Positions 63,119-64,000 of a stretch of DNA of 64,000 nucleotides are shown here, in pieces. Position 1 is the first letter of the stretch. Each line of letters opens with the position of its first letter. The translations under genes and the position numbers were made by a program. Under the pieces are notes generated by a model. That model was not told where the DNA came from. It ran no database searches and was given only the letters and a program-made list of their open reading frames with translations. Source of the stretch: Stenotrophomonas africana (GTDB lineage Bacteria; Pseudomonadota; Gammaproteobacteria; Xanthomonadales; Xanthomonadaceae); the NCBI RefSeq assembly GCF_013004645.1, contig NZ_JABEME010000012.1, forward strand, positions 1-64,000, read 5' to 3'.

Positions 63119-63997
63119 TCAGGAGTGCGCGCCCGCCTGTGCTGGCGGCACCTGCAGCCGCTGCAGCAGGCCGTTGATCACCCGGGCCCGGCCGCGCACG
63201 TGGTAGCCCAGCGTGGTCAGGCCGATGCCAGCGATGACCAGCAGCAGCAGCGACCAGGCGATCACCGTGCCGATGAAGTGCAGCGCGCCCATGCGCAGCC
63301 AATGGTCATGCAGCCACGCTTGGCTGCGCACCGAATAGGGAACCTTGGCTTTGGCTTCAAAACGCGCACGGATGACGTCGGGCACCGCGATACCGATGTC
63401 CTCGCCACGGGCGACGGCCTGGCCGACGTCGTTCAAGGGGATGCTGGGCCTTCCCAGCGAGCGCTGCGCCTGCAGGTAGCCCTGCCATTGCGGGCTGAGC
63501 GTCGCGAAACCCGGGCTGTCGATGAGCTTGCCGAGCTGGCTGCTGTCGAGCTTCCTGCCATCGCCTGCGTCAGCCCGGCTGAAGTCGGGACTGACGATTC
63601 CGCTGCCGAACAGCAGGCCGACCAGCACCGGACCACCAATCACGAACGAGAAGGTGAAGTGGCGCACGCCGCGGTTGAGCAGCACCCTGCGCAGGCCGAA
63701 TCCCATCCAGAACAGCAACCCGCCAAAGAGGATCAGGTTGGCCAGCAGCAGCAGGGCAGATGTGCCGGGATCAGTGCCGTAGCCGGCCGGCACGTGTGCC
63801 GAGGGTGGACTGCCGGTCAGCCCCTGCAGGAAGATCATGGACAGCAGCGCCGTGGCCGGCAGCACCGCCAGACACGCCAGACCCAGGGTGCGTGCGAACG
63901 AACCCCGGCGATACAGCGCGCGCAGTCCGGGAACCGCTTCGACCCGCGGCTGCAGTTCCGCCGGTACCTTCAGTGGGTCGGGCCGGGACGTGATCAT
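63119..63997 (-). CDS. Uncharacterised four-helix membrane protein at window edge
   Basis: 292 residues from the ATG at 63997, three bases before the window end; a longer start outside cannot be excluded. Hydrophobic segments are at about 36-57, 81-104, 116-133 and 238-262. A soluble loop (about 140-235) lies between segments three and four and may be periplasmic (SPDFSRADAGDGRKLDSSQL, RSLGRPSIPLNDVGQAVARG). The N-terminus is cytoplasmic and basic. No family recognised. Confidence 0.7.
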   Translation of the reverse strand: MITSRPDPLKVPAELQPRVEAVPGLRALYRRGSFARTLGLACLAVLPATALLSMIFLQGLTGSPPSAHVPAGYGTDPGTSALLLLANLILFGGLLFWMGFGLRRVLLNRGVRHFTFSFVIGGPVLVGLLFGSGIVSPDFSRADAGDGRKLDSSQLGKLIDSPGFATLSPQWQGYLQAQRSLGRPSIPLNDVGQAVARGEDIGIAVPDVIRARFEAKAKVPYSVRSQAWLHDHWLRMGALHFIGTVIAWSLLLLVIAGIGLTTLGYHVRGRARVINGLLQRLQVPPAQAGAHS

Positions 63998-64000
63998 GCC

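Overview
The window is high-GC chromosomal DNA from a Stenotrophomonas-type gammaproteobacterium (Xanthomonadaceae, S. maltophilia complex most likely). The evidence is the many GTAG-headed palindromes of the SMAG REP type, the gene order tonB-exbB-exbD-exbD, two large TonB-dependent receptors, and the replication-origin order gyrB-recF-dnaN-dnaA / rpmH-rnpA-yidC-mnmE. I see no rRNA, tRNA, insertion sequence, prophage or CRISPR array.

Layout. 1-399 holds only repeats. 0.4-9.5 kb: periplasmic glucan protein OpgD, MutM, a fatty-acid desaturase coupled to a small EF-hand protein, a lone ABC ATPase, a secreted hydrolase with an Ig-like partner, and a lipoprotein acid phosphatase. 9.6-16.4 kb: TonB-dependent receptor, GYF-AIM24 protein, patatin-like lipoprotein, and an SF1-type helicase with an altered P-loop. 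16.5-22.4 kb: Lrp regulator/phenylalanine hydroxylase pair, LacI regulator, cysteine-dioxygenase-like cupin, KDPG aldolase, zinc alcohol dehydrogenase and a small membrane protein. 22.5-26.9 kb: bacterial NHEJ locus (ku with a frameshifted ligD) and a small gene interrupted by an amber codon. 27-32.6 kb: second TonB receptor, aromatic aminotransferase, fructose-bisphosphatase and a 2OG-Fe(II) oxygenase. 32.6-34.4 kb: a lower-GC, minus-strand four-gene cluster of unknown function with two secreted paralogues, one frameshifted gene and a small membrane protein. 34.6-38.3 kb: radical SAM protein, PdxJ and cardiolipin synthase. 38.4-42.2 kb: TonB energy-transduction locus with two ExbD proteins and a TPR protein. 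42.3-44.0 kb: M48 and CPBP peptidases.

44.1-58.2 kb is the replication-origin neighbourhood. gyrB, recF, dnaN and dnaA run leftward; rpmH, rnpA, yidC, a deacetylase-caspase-TPR lipoprotein and mnmE run rightward. DnaA boxes occur in three gaps, with the richest set in the unusually long (about 1 kb) recF-dnaN gap. Five parS-like palindromes lie between the end of recF and the end of dnaN. 58.3-64 kb: glycerophosphodiesterase, rhomboid protease, a TerC/Alx-type exporter preceded by a yybP-ykoY manganese riboswitch, an RlmI-like methyltransferase and a membrane protein at the window edge.

The most unusual items are: the 890-residue lipoprotein joining a NodB deacetylase to a caspase-like peptidase and TPRs; a family of hairpin elements with a conserved core and copy-specific but perfectly matched arms (1-74, 217-318, 30527-30612); the parS/DnaA-box cluster; and three disrupted reading frames (ligD, 26036-26434, 32856-33180). 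Those three are either recent mutations or sequence errors.
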